Part shown: positions 47,484-61,759 of the stretch, in pieces
Position numbering within the stretch: the first letter of the stretch is position 1
How the letters are laid out: each line of letters begins with the position of its first letter
Assembly: GCA_013399695.1 (NCBI GenBank)
Contig: VXAU01002350.1
Location: 129,796 to 193,795, forward strand
DNA length: 64,000 bases
Reading direction: 5' to 3'
From: Formicarius rufipectus
Taxonomy: Eukaryota; Chordata; Aves; Passeriformes; Formicariidae
The notes under the pieces: generated by a model
Database searches by the model: none
Seen by the model: the letters and a program-made list of their open reading frames with translations, nothing else
What the model was told of the DNA's origin: nothing
Position numbers and translations under genes: made by a program

Positions 47484-50400
47484 GCCTTTTACTTGTTTTT
47501 TTTTGTTTGTTTGTTTCTGAGTAGGAAGGTGAGCACACCTCTTCCTGTCCCCTCAGTTGGGGGTGTCAGTGGCTTCAGAGAGAGACTTCTGTCTTGAGTC
47601 TGCCACAGAAACTTTCTTTCTGCTGGTAGCAAGTCGAGCTGCAGTCAAGCTTCTGTGGAAATGCCAAGGCTGTGCAGAGAAAGGTTTTGCTCAGAGACCT
47701 CAGAGCCTGTTCTGGGACAGAGCAGGTGTTTACTGCAGGTGACCACTCTCATCAGACCTTTGTAGGCCTTAGGCATGTGAACATGCCGGCTGCTTGACCT
47801 TCCTTTCCCTTGTCTGACAGCAGAGGACAGCGCACTGTGTGGCGTTTTTTTGCAGGTTACCAGGATAGAATGGGTGAGGACAGGCTGAGGCAGAAGCAGT
47901 GTATACAGAAGGGATGGCCCAGAAGCAACAGACTTCTCAATTGCCAGATCACTTGTTCATTTTTCCAGAAACTGATTCCTTCTCTCAGCTCCTGAGTAGC
48001 TGTATCCTGCTGCCCTCTCACACTGAAACTCCACTAGGAATACAGCAGAAGCTGGATGTGTGCTCAGGAGGAATCTTTCAACATGTCCTTCTCTACCTGT
48101 GCTGATGTTCTTTCACCACCAGCACTAAATCTCTGTCCTTAGTGTGGGAATGCACATAACTCCATCTCCTTTTTCCGCAGGTCCATGTCGAAGTGAAACA
48201 ATTAGCAACACTGTAATTCCCTTTGACCACAGAAGTGAAAAAAAATGCCAACACCAGCGTATCCTGCCATTGTGCACCCTCATTCTTCTGAGCCTGAGGG
48301 GGGATGACCAGATACCATTTCTGCACTCCAGCATGAAGATCCTGTGCGTGCTAGTCCTTATTGAAAAGCATGAGAGGAGTGAAGGCTCTACTCCTTCATC
48401 CTTCTCTCAAGTCTAAGAATGATGAGGGGTGCACATTACCCTCTGTCTGGCACGGTTTGGGATGTGCAGCACACATCTGGGATGTGCAGAAGCAAATTGA
48501 TGGTTCTACCTCTGCCACTGACCTTCCTGCCATACCTTCCTGACAGCAGTACTGATAATCTGGATGTAAGAAGGATGAGGAAACAAAGTGAACTGTCTCA
48601 GCCATTTAGTGGGAAAAAAGGAGTCAAATATCCAATTCTTCTTTCTGAAGAATTAAGAACGATGAAATTGCTAAGTCCTTTGTTGTAGACTCTTATTTAC
48701 TTGGCCTGCTGCCTGAGGAAAGGTATTGAAAAGATGAAGGGGACTGTAAGAGAAAACAGTCTAAAATAGATTGAAAAGAGACTGGAGGACTTAAGTAAAG
48801 CTGTTTAAATTGCCTTTTTGTGTCAAAAGCCTCTCCAAAAGACCTTTAGTCACTCAAGTTGTCAAAGGAATTTCACAGTGGTCAGAAACCAAATTATTAC
48901 AATTCAGTGATTTCCTAGCTCAAGGAGTGACTGTTGTAAAATTTACCACCGTTTCAAAGGGATGCCTCATCTCAGCAGTCGCTTTCTGTGTCCCAGATGT
49001 CTATCTGCCCTCTCTGTGAACTGTCACACAGTGGTGTGCTAGTTAGTTCCACTTCTACATCAAAGCTCATAAAATCAACCCACAGCTCTCTCCAGGATGT
49101 GGATGTATGTGAAACACCAGTCACCAACCTTGACTGACAACTCCTCCTGCAACCAGCAGCACCTATTTGTGAAGCCAGCGGGCTTTTTAGCTTCATGCTA
49201 CACAACCATAGCATCGGAGTCAAACATCATGAAAATGGAATTAGCCTGGATGAGAAACAGATAAGCCAGTGAGTTCTTCTTGCCAGGGAATGCTTCAGCT
49301 TTATTGCAGCCACGTTGTCATCTGTGTCACCATAGATGGACACAAACAAGAAAAATGTATCCCCTACTGCCTAAGGCATTCGGAAGAGGCAGGAAGACTG
49401 GTGGAGAATTTATTTTGGTGACAGCTGGAGGGGCCTAGAGGGCTGTCAGCTCTAATACAGTCAGATTGAGGATTAATTCCCACATGCAAGATTCAGGTAT
49501 AGGCATCAAAATTTGGAACCCACTCAATCAGAGGAGCAGCAGCGTCTGCTCTGGTCAGCAGGAGATGTGGCATTTGCTAAGGTACTCTCCAAAATACAAA
49601 GGATTGGGGATTGCACTTCAGCAGAGTGCTCTTGAAGACATGCATAATCTGACTGTTCATGTTCCTGGGTACTGGAAAATCCGTCTCTTTTACATGGGAA
49701 TAATACAGATTTACTCCCAAATAAAAAAGAGAGATCATAAATTAAATTACTTTGAGTGCAGATAAATCACCATACTTGAAGAGATAAGCAACTTAGGCCA
49801 GGTTTTATTCTTTGTTATACCACATAAATATGGAAAAAATCCACGGATCTTATCAGAGCTGTCTCTTATTCATACCAGTGTAAGCAAAGCAAGAAAAATC
49901 TAGCTAGCTCTTTCCTCATGCAAGCATAAATAGAGGTTTGCACATCTGATATCTATGTAAAGTGATGAAATTTCTTCTATAAATATATATATGGATATAT
50001 GTCAGGAAATCATACCTATACATTTCTTTTCTTTCTCCTCTTTTACAGGAAGACACAAGTAAGGACAAGAGGCAGAAGCTGAACTCTAGCTAACATTACT
50101 GATGTCCCAAATACCATATAAAACTTCCCAGAAACACTGAGAATTTCAGTCCTGTTTGGAATTTTTCTACAAGCATTACAGGCAATGTTAAAAAAAAAAT
50201 TATCTTACCTTCAATTAGGGTTAGTCATTAGGTTTTCACAACTGCAGAGTTTCCTAGATGAGTTGTGTCACACATATTACACATCTGTGTAATCTTTTAT
50301 TGTGTATATTCGATCTGTCTTTAAAATCCACAAAACAGAAAAAGAAAGCAATTCCTGCCTAGGAAAGTTATTACTTTAAGTGTCAAACATCAGGCTTTTC

Positions 50401-51940
50401 AAGACTTGTGAACCTGTAATGAGTATGAATAATTTTATGTAGACAGTTTGATCTTGAATATGATTACTCAGCCCTCAACTGGTTGCATTTTTAAGAGCTT
50501 AAACAAAGACCAAAACATTTTCACCTGAAGTACTACACATCTGAGACTTCTTTCTTTGAACTGAAATTGCTATATGCCAGATTTGGATTATTTTAGCACA
50601 GTTGGAGGTTCTCCTTGAGAGACCAGATCAGTGCATGTGTCATCTGAAGAGTCTGAAGGGAATACACAATGGGCTTCTCTTGTTCTGCAGAAATATCACA
50701 GCGCAAAAGTTAACCCAACAGGCCTCCAGCACCCTGTTCCTGTAGATATGAGATGTTCTGAGGAGGGAAAGTTTCACTAGTATCCTGTTCCTCACTTAAT
50801 ATTGATCTTGGCAGATTCCTTAATTCCCCAGGGCAAGTCTGACCAACTTGAAACTGTGCCATCCTGACAGATTGGTACAATATGAGGACATGAGACAATG
50901 TATAATGTGTGAAAAATGGCAATCCCCTGATAAACTATGAAATGATTCTCTGCCTAGAGTTTCCATAACTCTTAGAGACAGGAGAAGTGTTCAGGAATTG
51001 CAGTAAACATAAAAATAAAAATTTAAAAAANTGAAGCAAAGAAAACTAACTTTCTCAGTTGCTAAAGGTTTGGTTTGACTCTGACCTTTACATGTGTTTG
51101 TGAGCATGTATCTGCAGAAAGACATCAGGGAAGATACTAAAACGTGCTTTCCCAGCTCTTCCTTATCTGACAGCAACTTCATTATTTCTGTGTGCAAATT
51201 CCATACCCTCCTAAATGAAGAACAGATGCATTTATTACAAGTGGTTTTCAATGACTAAGAAACACATCACTTTTCTTCTATAAAATCAAAAAACAAGTGT
51301 GTCCATACAAAGTTTCATTAGTGTGTGACTAATAGAAGGAAAAAAAGCATCTTTGTAAGGGAACAATTTTTATCCACGAGTAATCCCAGAAAGCCAAATT
51401 CTGGTACACTGTCACTGGGACTCTTCATTTGGCTCTTCACAAAATGGAGCATAAAAAAGAGCATCAGGCATTCCACAAACCAGCTACTCCTAGACTACTG
51501 CAAGCAAAATTGTGAACACCAGGTGAAGACACAATCCTCCTTGCTGCTGTGTAAGCTACTACTGCTGAAATTCTGCTGCATTTTTCCTTGTTATACCAGT
51601 AAGTCACTGGGGTGATTTTAGCAATAAATACATCTAGACTCTGCCTCTAAATATCACAGTTTTGCACTCCTGCAGTAAATTGCACTTAAAAGATGTGCAA
51701 ACTAAAATATTTACTTTCAACATCATTCTTAAAAAGTAGTTTTGATTTGCCTCTTTGGCTTTGGTTGTTTCTTTCAGTAGAAATTGACCCAGGTAAAACT
51801 GAAGACTTCAAGAAATCTGAATCATACAATGAAAAGTAATTTACTGTTCTGCCTGAAGAGAGAGGTTTTCAATCAGGGTGTCCTTCTTGCAATGACTTAT
51901 GAATCAGAAGCACAGAGATTCTTAAAAAAAAAACAAAAAT

Positions 51941-51944
<4 letters not shown>
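47484..51944. other. Intergenic, 4.5 kb, no gene recognised
   Basis: The first 1.2 kb (to about 48700) is richer in G+C than its surroundings and has many short overlapping open frames on both strands, none longer than 90 codons or protein-like. A splice-acceptor-like ttttccgcag at about 48171-48180 is suggestive of a noncoding transcript but unsupported. The rest is AT-rich with an N at 51031. Confidence 0.5.

Positions 51945-51988
<44 letters not shown>
51945..51988 (+). repeat. Poly(A) run of about 44 nt
   Basis: An uninterrupted A-run preceded by a second A-rich stretch (51923-51944). It accounts for the lysine- and phenylalanine-rich frames on the two strands. Confidence 0.97.
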
Positions 51989-51990
<2 letters not shown>

Positions 51991-54232
51991 GAAGATGAGT
52001 ATAATAAGGTGTAGACTGAGAACAGCACATACAGACAAGAAAACAAACGAGTGGTTCTGTCAGGGAGACTCAATGGAAAAGAAAAAGAGAATAGTCCTGG
52101 ATCAGGCGCTCTGCAAGATAACGTGATAAAAGTTATGGCAGATGAGGTACACAACAAAGGAAGTTGTAGAAGCAAAAGTAATGGAGAGGTGAGGTAGAAG
52201 AAGTACAGGAGTAGTCAGCCACAGGTATGGCTGAAAAGTACTGTGGCACTGCATAACTAAGAACACATGCTTGGTTTCATCGATTGTATTTGCAACTCAT
52301 ACTTGAAATGTCCAAGACCTGTATTTCTCCACATCTTAAAATTATTAAAAACTGATGACACTCCAAGAAATACATGACTTTTTATAAAATACTTCANTGC
52401 CATCAAATTACATGACTGCTAATTGGGAAAGAGATGACCTGTTGTTTGAGGCCATTCATATTGAGGGATCCACAACCTGTAACTCAAAATCTCAGGATAC
52501 AAAGGAACTCTCTGGTCATTCAGTGTTCACTTACTATAAATGAATGCACTGCCTGCAGCCTGAGCACATACAGAAATTCCTTCCTACTTCTAATGCTACA
52601 CTTGACACCTTGTTTAAGCTAATATAAAAAGGATACCCACATTCACCAAAGACACTGCAACCTATGGGCCTGCTGTTATCCTGTGAGTTCCTACTGTGTT
52701 CAGCTGTATTTGCATAAAGGTTGAAATGGGCAAGAGAAGACTTTGGTTCCTAAAATTACTGCAGACTTCTCTGCTCCCTCCTGGTAACTGTGAGTACACT
52801 TTTTAGTGTCAAGCAGTCATGTTCTTGTAAATATTCAGCCTTTGTCTCAGGTGATGCTGAGGCACAAGTCACCTGCAATAACAGTGGCCTGTCTATCCAC
52901 TGCAGATGGGTAAAGTAACTCACGTTCTCCTGAGTTGATCCAGAAATTACTTGCTGCCATCCAAAGTAGGCAACCGGAATCCAAAGGCAAAGCAGAGCAA
53001 ACAAAGCTCAAAGGGAGATCTTGCAAATGCACGTAAGGACATTTCCCTCAGACTCTCATCCCAAAAGCAGTCCTGTTTGTTGGTGGCTGTTCTTGACCTA
53101 CCACCCAAACTCACAGCAATTGGAATATTTTGTCATGACGTCATAGAAATACTGGTCCAGCTCATAAGATTCCAGAAGTAGGTCTGCAATAGTCATGGGG
53201 CAGAAAGGCATTCATCACAAAAATAAGAAAAGTGATTAACAACCCTGAAGAACATTTTTACCACCCTCTCTGAACCTCAGACCTCTGAATAATCCATGTG
53301 GAGTGCACATGGGAACAATTTGCCTGACAGTTATTGTTATGCAGCATCCCTCTTAAACCAGAAGGGGACCAAAGCTAGGCATTTAAAACTTAGCACACTA
53401 CAGTACAGTTCAATACAATATAGTAATTATCTTTCAGCAAAACAACTTCCTGAGCTCCCTTAGAGCTAACACTCATGACACAAAAATTCTTGTTGAATTG
53501 TTTCGAATGACCCCAATTATCTTCTAACACCAAGAGGTTTAGAAGGTTTACCCTGATTATCACCTATCTGAAGGATATTATTTGGTCTCATTCTCTCCAG
53601 GCCTCTCTCTAAACCTGAAGAATAAGGCACTTTTAGTAGGCTTAAAGTAAGACAACACTGCTTAACAAATCTTCTGGGGCTGCTGTCTTTAACAGCACTC
53701 ACTCTAGAAGGATGTGTTGATCTACACATGATTTGTGAGGGACATGATTTCTGACAGCTGTGATTATTAGTGTCCTTGAATGCTTTGGGAACCCAAGCCA
53801 GGGTAACAGGTTAATATTTTTGAATACAGTGTTTCAAAAATGTGACTGCACTTGCTCCTGAGCCATGCACATTAAGGAAGTAATCTACATGAAATTAAGA
53901 AAAAGAAACCTTAACCTTTGATGTAATAACTCTTTATGAACACAAAGCAGAAAAAAAGGCATCATTTCAAACTAGCATTTTGTTCAACAGTTTTTCCCAG
54001 TTCCACGACAGGAAGGCTGACTTCTTGGGTGCAGATCTATCATTCAATCATATTCCAGATCTGTTTCCCATGTACTTGCTTTTCCTCTTCTGAGTGAAAT
54101 AAAGCTGTTTTGAAGATCTTTGGAATAGTAGGGTGAGAGAGGGCACAAAGGTGAAAAGCATGCTTTCCCCATGACAAAGTAATTCTTATAGCAGGTTACA
54201 TTTGGAGGAGCCCAGTGAGTAAGGGAAACTGT
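51989..54232. other. Intergenic, no gene seen
   Basis: About 2.2 kb with an N at 52397. Short open frames only; no recognised repeat or RNA gene. Confidence 0.6.
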
Positions 54233-54440
54233 ATTCCCTCTACTCAGCAGTGGTGAAATGTATCTGAACTACTTTCTAGTGCCTATTTTTGGTCCCCCAC
54301 AGTTCAAGAGGGATGTGGAGAAAGTGTAGAGGGCCCAGCAGAGGGTCTTCAAGATGGTCAGGGATCCAGGACACATGATCTACTTCTGTGAGAGAAACTG
54401 ACTGCCAGAAGTCCTTTCCTACCAACATTTCTATCAACCT
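54233..54440 (+). mobile_element. CR1 LINE fragment with internal deletion
   Basis: Reads cctctactcagcagtggtga, then ggtcccccacagttcaagag, then gagggcccagcagagggtct, matching in order the CR1 ORF2 pattern around LYSALV...QFKRDVEKV..QRR. It then jumps near 54400 to cctttcctaccaacatttct, a CR1 3'-end motif, so the middle of the usual 3' region appears deleted. Confidence 0.7.
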
Positions 54441-54529
54441 CACACAAATATAATCCATGCTGATTCTGAGTTGTGAGAGCTTCCTGAGAAAATTGTGGAG
54501 GTGTACAACAGAGGAGGTTGTTAATTTTT

Positions 54530-54692
54530 TATTTTTTTTTTTGACAGAAGTTTATAAAGTTTTTTGGTGTGGTGTTTTTTGTTTGTGTTTGTTTTGGTTT
54601 GGTTTGGTTTGGTTTTTTGTTGGTTTTTGTTTGTTTGTTTTGTTTTTGGGGTTTTTTTGTGTGTTTTTTTTTGTTTTTTTGTTTTTTTTTGG
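54530..54692 (+). repeat. T/G-only low-complexity tract with (GGTTT)n core
   Basis: About 160 bp almost entirely of T and G on the + strand, with GGTTT repeats near 54594-54614 and long T-runs. It produces artefactual open frames on both strands (Phe/Val/Trp/Cys-rich and Lys/Asn/Gln/Thr-rich). Confidence 0.95.
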
Positions 54693-57600
54693 AGAGCAGT
54701 AGTTTATAAAGATGAGAGTGTAATAAATGTGAGACACTCAAAACTTACTTCAAAAGGTATTTGAAATTAAGGCTTTAAGGTGTTTTTTGAAAGGGTAATA
54801 AGGAATTCCATAATATGAAAATTCAAACTTATTATATGTGTAAGAATAATGCAAAGGTGTCAAGAAAAAGCACGAAATCATCTAAGAAAAAATTAAAACA
54901 TACTCCAAGAAAGCTAAAGAGTGTGAGAAGTTCATTGCAAAGAGGTACAAAAATACCCCATACCTATGTTCTGTAAATATGAAAATTAATGAAGAGTTGA
55001 AGTTTGAAATGGAAAGAAGTGGTAGGAGAAAGAGTGACTTCTTCATATTTCTTTGTAATGAAACCACTGACCAAAATTCAAATAGGTAATGAAAATGCTC
55101 TTTATTTCACACAGGGCTTGACGCTTCTGCTGTTTTAGCCAAAATATTTAATCAAACCCTTCTGGATGAAAGTAGAAGTGGCTCTGGCCATTTATGGAGT
55201 TGACAATTTTTTTGAAGTTTAAAAGCCAAGATTGTAATAAAATTATGTTTTTAGGCACCTATCTACTTCTTGTCTAAACAAAGGACCAGGAGATGATGAG
55301 ATGTCACACCTGAACAAAATGTGATAATTTTCTCTACATTTCCCTGAGTTTTTTAATCTTTTTAGAAATTAGAGAAGACAAGTGTAATTCATAAAGGAAG
55401 ATAGGTCATGCTGCAGAATGATTTGCTGCAATAAGTACAATAAAAAACCCTCTAAATACATTCATAAGACACATGAGCCTTTGAAAACATCTGATAACTA
55501 TTGTGGTATGTGTAGCAAATACATTTTACAATATGTAAGGAGATAAGAGAATATATAGAAATGCATTTCCCATTTATACCTGAAGTCAGTAACATTCAGA
55601 AATCACTTCAGTTTTTCCCAAATCAGAAGGAAATGGGTTCTTGACATGTGTAAAATAATTTGGAAAATATTTCACATTTTTTGTTTTCTACTGAATAGGA
55701 GTGTGAGGGATTAGCAAGGAATAGAAGTATTTCTATATGAAGGGAAATCAAAATAGTGATTACAAAATTGTATTAGTACTGTTGTCATTGATTTAAGACT
55801 GCTGGGAAAATGGTTCAGAGTATAAGAAATTCAATGAACATGAAGTTTCACACTAATCAATCTGATAAAAAAATAGTTATTTTTCTTTGAGCAAAGGGTG
55901 TATCTTCAATAACAACATTTTAGAAGCCAGAAATTATATAGAGTTTCACTGTCAGCTTTACCCATCATAAAATTCACTGCATTAAAAAAAATTAACTTTT
56001 TTTTTTTTAATGCAACATCTTGATTTTTCCTTGATACTTTTTTCTCATGTCAGCACCCAGTGTCTTCTCAGGAGACTTCCAAAACCTCTACAGTCCATTT
56101 GGGTTCTTTTTTAATCTAGTCTGACATATGTTAAGATTGCCAATGAGCCATTCAACTCCTTGGTTTTTTTACTTTTATTTGAAGCAAAATTGCAACTGGT
56201 TCTCCGATATGGAAAAGAATTGTAATATGCAGGTGGTATGACTGGGTTTGATTCTCCATTCCATCTCCTCATTAAGATTTGAAACCAATAGGTAATGAAC
56301 TCACCAAAATGAATTTAGAAAAGTGTACTCAAATTTGTCTTCTAACTACACAACTGTATTTTATACTAGCCACTTACCTTTGAAAATGTTATCTTACCAT
56401 CAAATCTTGAGTCTATTGAAATAAGTTCTTTTTTTTTTTTTTTCCCTGCAGAATCAGAATTCAGCTCTTTTATGCATTCTAGAACTTTTCAGGATTTCTA
56501 GAAAGATTTTCAGAGATATTGTAATGGGAGAAATGCCACACTAAACTCTTCTTTAAACCCACAGAGCAGAAGAAACTGGTACTTGAGCCCACTTTCTAAA
56601 AGCAGCAATTAAATGAGCTCAGGCAATAACTGGTTTTCAAATAGTATGGCAGTAACATCTGTTGCTACGGACTCAGGTAAATATGAATATATGTATATTG
56701 TCATAATGCAATTTAGTTTGCAGCTATTTTCCATACTATATTGTCACAGCAAGATTATTTAAATACATTATCATTTTAACCCAGAATGTATTTTCTCATC
56801 AAATTAAAGTAAGTATTGGGAAATGGGTGAATACCTCATCCACTTTCATACACTAAAAGTCAGTTGTGAACTATTATCCTGATAATTACTTTTTCAGGAA
56901 ATTTTATGTAAATTAGCACACTTTTAAACTCTTTGTGAATAAAGAATGTCTAACACTCCCTACCACTGAATGACAGGAGAAGTTTGGGAAACTAGTTATG
57001 AGTACCTGTTAATGTTGGGCAAGAATGACTGGCAGTTAAGCCTCCCTTAAATGACTGTCTGGAGGAACTAATGGTCTGAGACAATTTTCATTGCTCACAC
57101 AGTCATTAAGTGTAAGAATCTACCTGACCTAGAGGTCATTACTGCTTACATTAATTACTGCAATGACGAATACTCCATGTGACACTCTACCACCTCTCCC
57201 TAAAGTCATTTCTGTATCAAAACCACCCCCAGATTTCGATCCATGGTGACATCTGGCAGCCAGGAACAGCATGTATAAAAGCATTATTTGATTGAAGATA
57301 AAACATCAAATGTTTGAACTGACCAGAACAACCAACTCAGTTTAAAGATTCAGGTCAACAGGCAGATTCAGCCTGTAATTTTATCATGACCCTAAACTCC
57401 TTTCCCACACAGTAAGTTATTTTTATCTATAGATCTCCCATACTTAGATTGTTCAAGAAATATTGTGTTTACCTAGGCCTTTGCACTTGCCCAGCCTAAA
57501 CAGTTTTTAACCGGATATAGATTTGCTAGGAGCTACGTTAAATGGATTAAGGTGAAAAGTCTTGCTGCTTACTTGAAAGGAAGTACAACAGGAATAACTT

Positions 57601-60600
57601 GAATTACTGTTACTTATCTGATGGTAGAAGCTGTGAATAAACCTGCAATTCATGCATCTGCAATAACTGAACCTCATAAGACATCTCTGCTCTGAAGAGA
57701 TTTGAGTTCTCATAGGTATGTAAACAAAGAATGGTAATAAATAAAAAGTCAGCATTTAAATGCATTGAAGAAATTTTACCTAAAGAGACATGCTCAGTAT
57801 TAAGTCCAAGGTAAGAGACACCTGAAACCCGTGCCACCTCCAGGAACTTAATAGGTCATGCTGCTGTTTCAGTCATAGAAGAGTAACACCACTCAAAACC
57901 TTTTTATGAAATGCCACAGGTACTTTCTTTACAGATAGGATTCTTACTAACTGGCCTTTATTAGTAGGTGTGCGTTGTATTTTTAACTGTTTACAGTATT
58001 ATTCCTCAGACAAACTAAAAGGTCATGCCCTTATTTCAAGTCCTCATGTCCTTAGTCGCTTGTGGGCACCAGTCATTCACTTAGTACCGTCCACTGAAGT
58101 CAGAGAGTCTACTCTAGTGAGCATATGCTGCCCAGTACACAGAAAGGCTGACAGCCTGGCTGGTAGACATCTGAGCCCTTTGCAACAAATCACTTCTCTT
58201 TTACAATGCAGTGCATTGCAGTACTACCTCATAAAACAAAAATAAGGTCTGCTTTCCTTCAGATTAGTTAAAAGAATTTGTATCTTTGGATTATGACACA
58301 CCAGAACTAAGAGTGTAAAGATAACCATTATCAATACATTAATTTTGATAGTTTCCATTTATCTATTTCCAAGACTGTAGATGTCAATGCAAACAAGGTC
58401 TCTTTATTGGATATAATAGATCAAGTGGACAGTTTCTGCAAGAAAATATATGGAAGAATGTAAAAACCTCTCTAAAAGATAATTAATAAAAGGGTGAATG
58501 TTCTTTCAGGATATCCATGTTCTTTTAATAGTCTTATGCACTGCTTGCTGTATGTACCCTAATGCAAAAATTGTAGTGCCAGATCTCTCTGTTCTTGACA
58601 TGTTGTATTATAAATTATTATAAACATCTCCAGTGCTGTTGGTAACCGTGTGGGCTGCTTTCCTGAAGTATTTACTGTAGACTTCCAAAAAGTGCTGCAT
58701 GACTTAGGGGGTTGACTTATTTTTATGACCATGGTGGCTTTTACAGAGTGTTTTATTACTGTACCTTCAAATGTTTAGTAATTCAACAGCAACAGTTTGC
58801 ACTGACTTGCTGTACAGTCCTAGCAAACTACTGAGGTTTTAAGACACAAAGGAGAAAGAGTATTTGATACTAAAGCCTAAAGGGAATTGTCTCTCTGCAT
58901 TAGCAGTAATAGCATCTAATACTTTGCAGGTAATCAGACCATTGATTATTACTTTTCTCAGGTTTCGTAGAAACAACTAAAAAATGCAACACTTTATAGC
59001 CAGTGAGTCCACATTTTCATGATTTGCCCAAAGCCAAACAATAGCTTCAATCAAGAGCAGCTCCAGATCTTGGAAAATGTCCAGACCTGTCATTCATAGA
59101 CAAGATAGGAAGATGAAGACTTTTACCTTGACCTCTCTGTTTTAGAATATGAATGTAAATTACAATATGGCTTTACATTTTGAATGAAGGAAAAGCTAGG
59201 ATCCACTTAAGAAATATATGTTCCTGAATCTAAATACTTGGCTACTTCTTAAGCAATTTGTTAATATAAGAAACTCAGCAGTCAGAGAAACAAAGTGTAG
59301 CTTCAGTACACAGGGCTTTTCTTTTATAGGCATAAAATTAAGGTGTGCTAGTATAAACCTCTAGCAGGTAAGTCTAAGTGTAAAAACAGAGGCTTTCAGG
59401 CACAGAAAGAAGTTATTAGATAAAATAAGGTGAAAACGAAATGACAGAGCAAGGTATCTAAAACTATGCACTGATCCTAGAAACCTGAAAGACTGTCATG
59501 TCTAATAGCATCAGAAGTCAGACAAAATGCCTGCAGGATGAGATTAAAAGAGTCAGGGTCAGACAAGGAAAGAATATCCCTATCAAATTACGTTCAAGCA
59601 GTAGAAGAACCTGAGCCTGGTTGGAAATGAAAGGGTGAGCAGGGATTGTGTGTGTTGAACTGACACTTAAGGCTTTGTGCTGGATGCCTGGGTGAGATTA
59701 CGTTGAATCAAAAAAGCAAAAGGCTGCCTAGAAAGGAATTCCTGAAAGACAGACTGTAGAAAAAAACCCTTATAGTCTTCATGGATAAGGCTCAAGGACA
59801 AAGCAGGTCACATAGTTCTACCTCAAACTCAGAAACACAATTAAGACAAAATTTTTTCTCCACAAAGGTATTTGAAATGTCCTACGCAGTGGAGAACTAG
59901 TTGGCTTGTAACAGGAAAAAATTCATCTGACTTTATTCAGAACACTGACTTTATTCAGCAGAAAAACATGCCAGATGAGTTGTCCTGTCTATGAATGCTT
60001 GTCCTATTCTGGAGTTATATGAGTAAAAGATCTGTAAGAATAGCATATTAAGATGTATGTTTTCTTGAGGTCTTTTACATCTTTCTCAAGTTCAAATAAC
60101 CTTAAACTTTAACACCATAAATACTTCATATTATTTTTAAATTAAAATAATTTTAATAAGTTAATTATAGAGGTTTACTCTTTAATTTTACCACCCACAC
60201 TAAATTACAAAATGTAGAGGTTATGCAAAGAGGATTGTGTTGTATTAGAAGGATTTCACAGGCAAATGTTATTTCACAGTTATAGCAAGGAGTATCTTTT
60301 TCTCCATTTTTATAATATGTTTTCATGGCATGTTTTTGCATAGAAAAGAGTATTAAGTTTAATGGTACTGGTTGCTGGACCACAGGTCAGAGAAAATGCT
60401 CTGAGTAGACAGGAAGATTCAACCTCACTTGTGAGCACCTGAGCAAGAACATCAAGAATATGTGGTATATCTCTGGAAAAGTGTGAAATCTTGGCAAATA
60501 GAGGGCTTGCAAAAGGAGTCAAAGCCAACCAGCTCATAAGAAAGGCAAAGAGCAGATATACAAACAAATCTCTGAGGGGACTGGCATTCATGGTGCCATT

Positions 60601-61759
60601 GAAAGACACTTGGTCTCAAAGAATGCCCAAAGAAAGAGACCTGACCCTGTCTTTCTCTGGGCAGAGGTCTTCTTACTAAAGCCCCTTTAAATCTGTTCTT
60701 TCTCACACCACGTTTTCTCTAGTGTTCATATTCTGAGAAAGCCTGGTTTCAGAGCTTCAGATCCTACTGGTGTTTTCAGAGAAAGCACATTAAGAAATAA
60801 ATCTCCCTCAATACAGGACCTAGTTTAGGGCCCACGCTCACAGTTGTGGTTTAAATCTTTTAGTTATACATGGAGGTCTATAGGAATTATTTTCAAATAC
60901 AGGTTACCCAGATAAGGAAGAGATATTTAATTTTTTAGGCACATCTCACAATGTTTCAGAAGAACATTTAGAATTAAAAATGAAATACTTTTCATCTCAT
61001 CAGTACATTTCTCAGTTTATCATGACAGATGAATACACATGCTTCCATTGTCTCACAGTGGTACAATCAACAAAGATTCTTTATACAGGCAAAACCAGGA
61101 CCAACTCCCATACCTGAGTCCCAGTTATTTGACTTTAAAAGAAACAGTGATTTTTCAATAAGTATATCTGAGAGATAATTTAATCATTATGGATAACTCT
61201 TTATTCTCTCACATAGCCATCTCTCTTCAACTTGACCTCTCTCCTGGTTGCCCACTTTCTTCCTCTTACCAGGATGTTACGTAACTCTTACCAAAACTGC
61301 TCATGCCATTCATTATACATAAGTGCCTCTGTTTTTTTCTACATTTCATGCCTAACATACCTCATCTCTCGACTCTTAATAAAGCTTTTTGTAAGGTCGA
61401 TGCGAGCAGTGAGAGCAGAGTTCATCTCTGGTGATTCAGAAAGGTATGGCAGATGGTGCACCGATGTGTTAATTAAATGGCTGCTTTGCCTGTGATCTTC
61501 CTATTACTCACCTCCTGATGTTAAGAGCTGAGAAATAATGGAAGGGGTTAATGAGACAGAAACTTAGCCAGGTGGTCAGAACTTCACCTCCCAAACACGA
61601 AGTGCCATCTCAACAGTCAACAGCAAAAGGGAGAGAAGCAACTGCAACCATTGCAAGCCCCCTGCACTACTGCACTACAGAACCCTGCAGCCTGCTGCAG
61701 CACTGAGGTTCCTTTGCAAATTTAATACAACAGACACAGGCTGAGGGTGGCATAGTGTC
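54693..61759. other. Intergenic, 7.1 kb, no gene seen
   Basis: AT-rich, with T- or A-runs near 55998-56009 and 56428-56444. Frames of 60-99 codons, including minus-strand 60310-60609 and 60452-60706, show no recognisable protein motif. No CR1 copy was recognised with confidence. Confidence 0.6.

Noticed and set aside
51784..52175. Poly-Lys and poly-Phe frames
   Set aside because: Produced by the 44-nt A-run.
54457..54764. Phe/Val/Trp-rich + strand and Lys/Asn-rich minus-strand frames
   Set aside because: Produced by the T/G low-complexity tract.
60310..60706. Overlapping minus-strand frames of 99 and 84 codons as a possible convergent neighbour gene
   Set aside because: No recognisable LMBRD1 or other sequence, and the two frames overlap in different phases.
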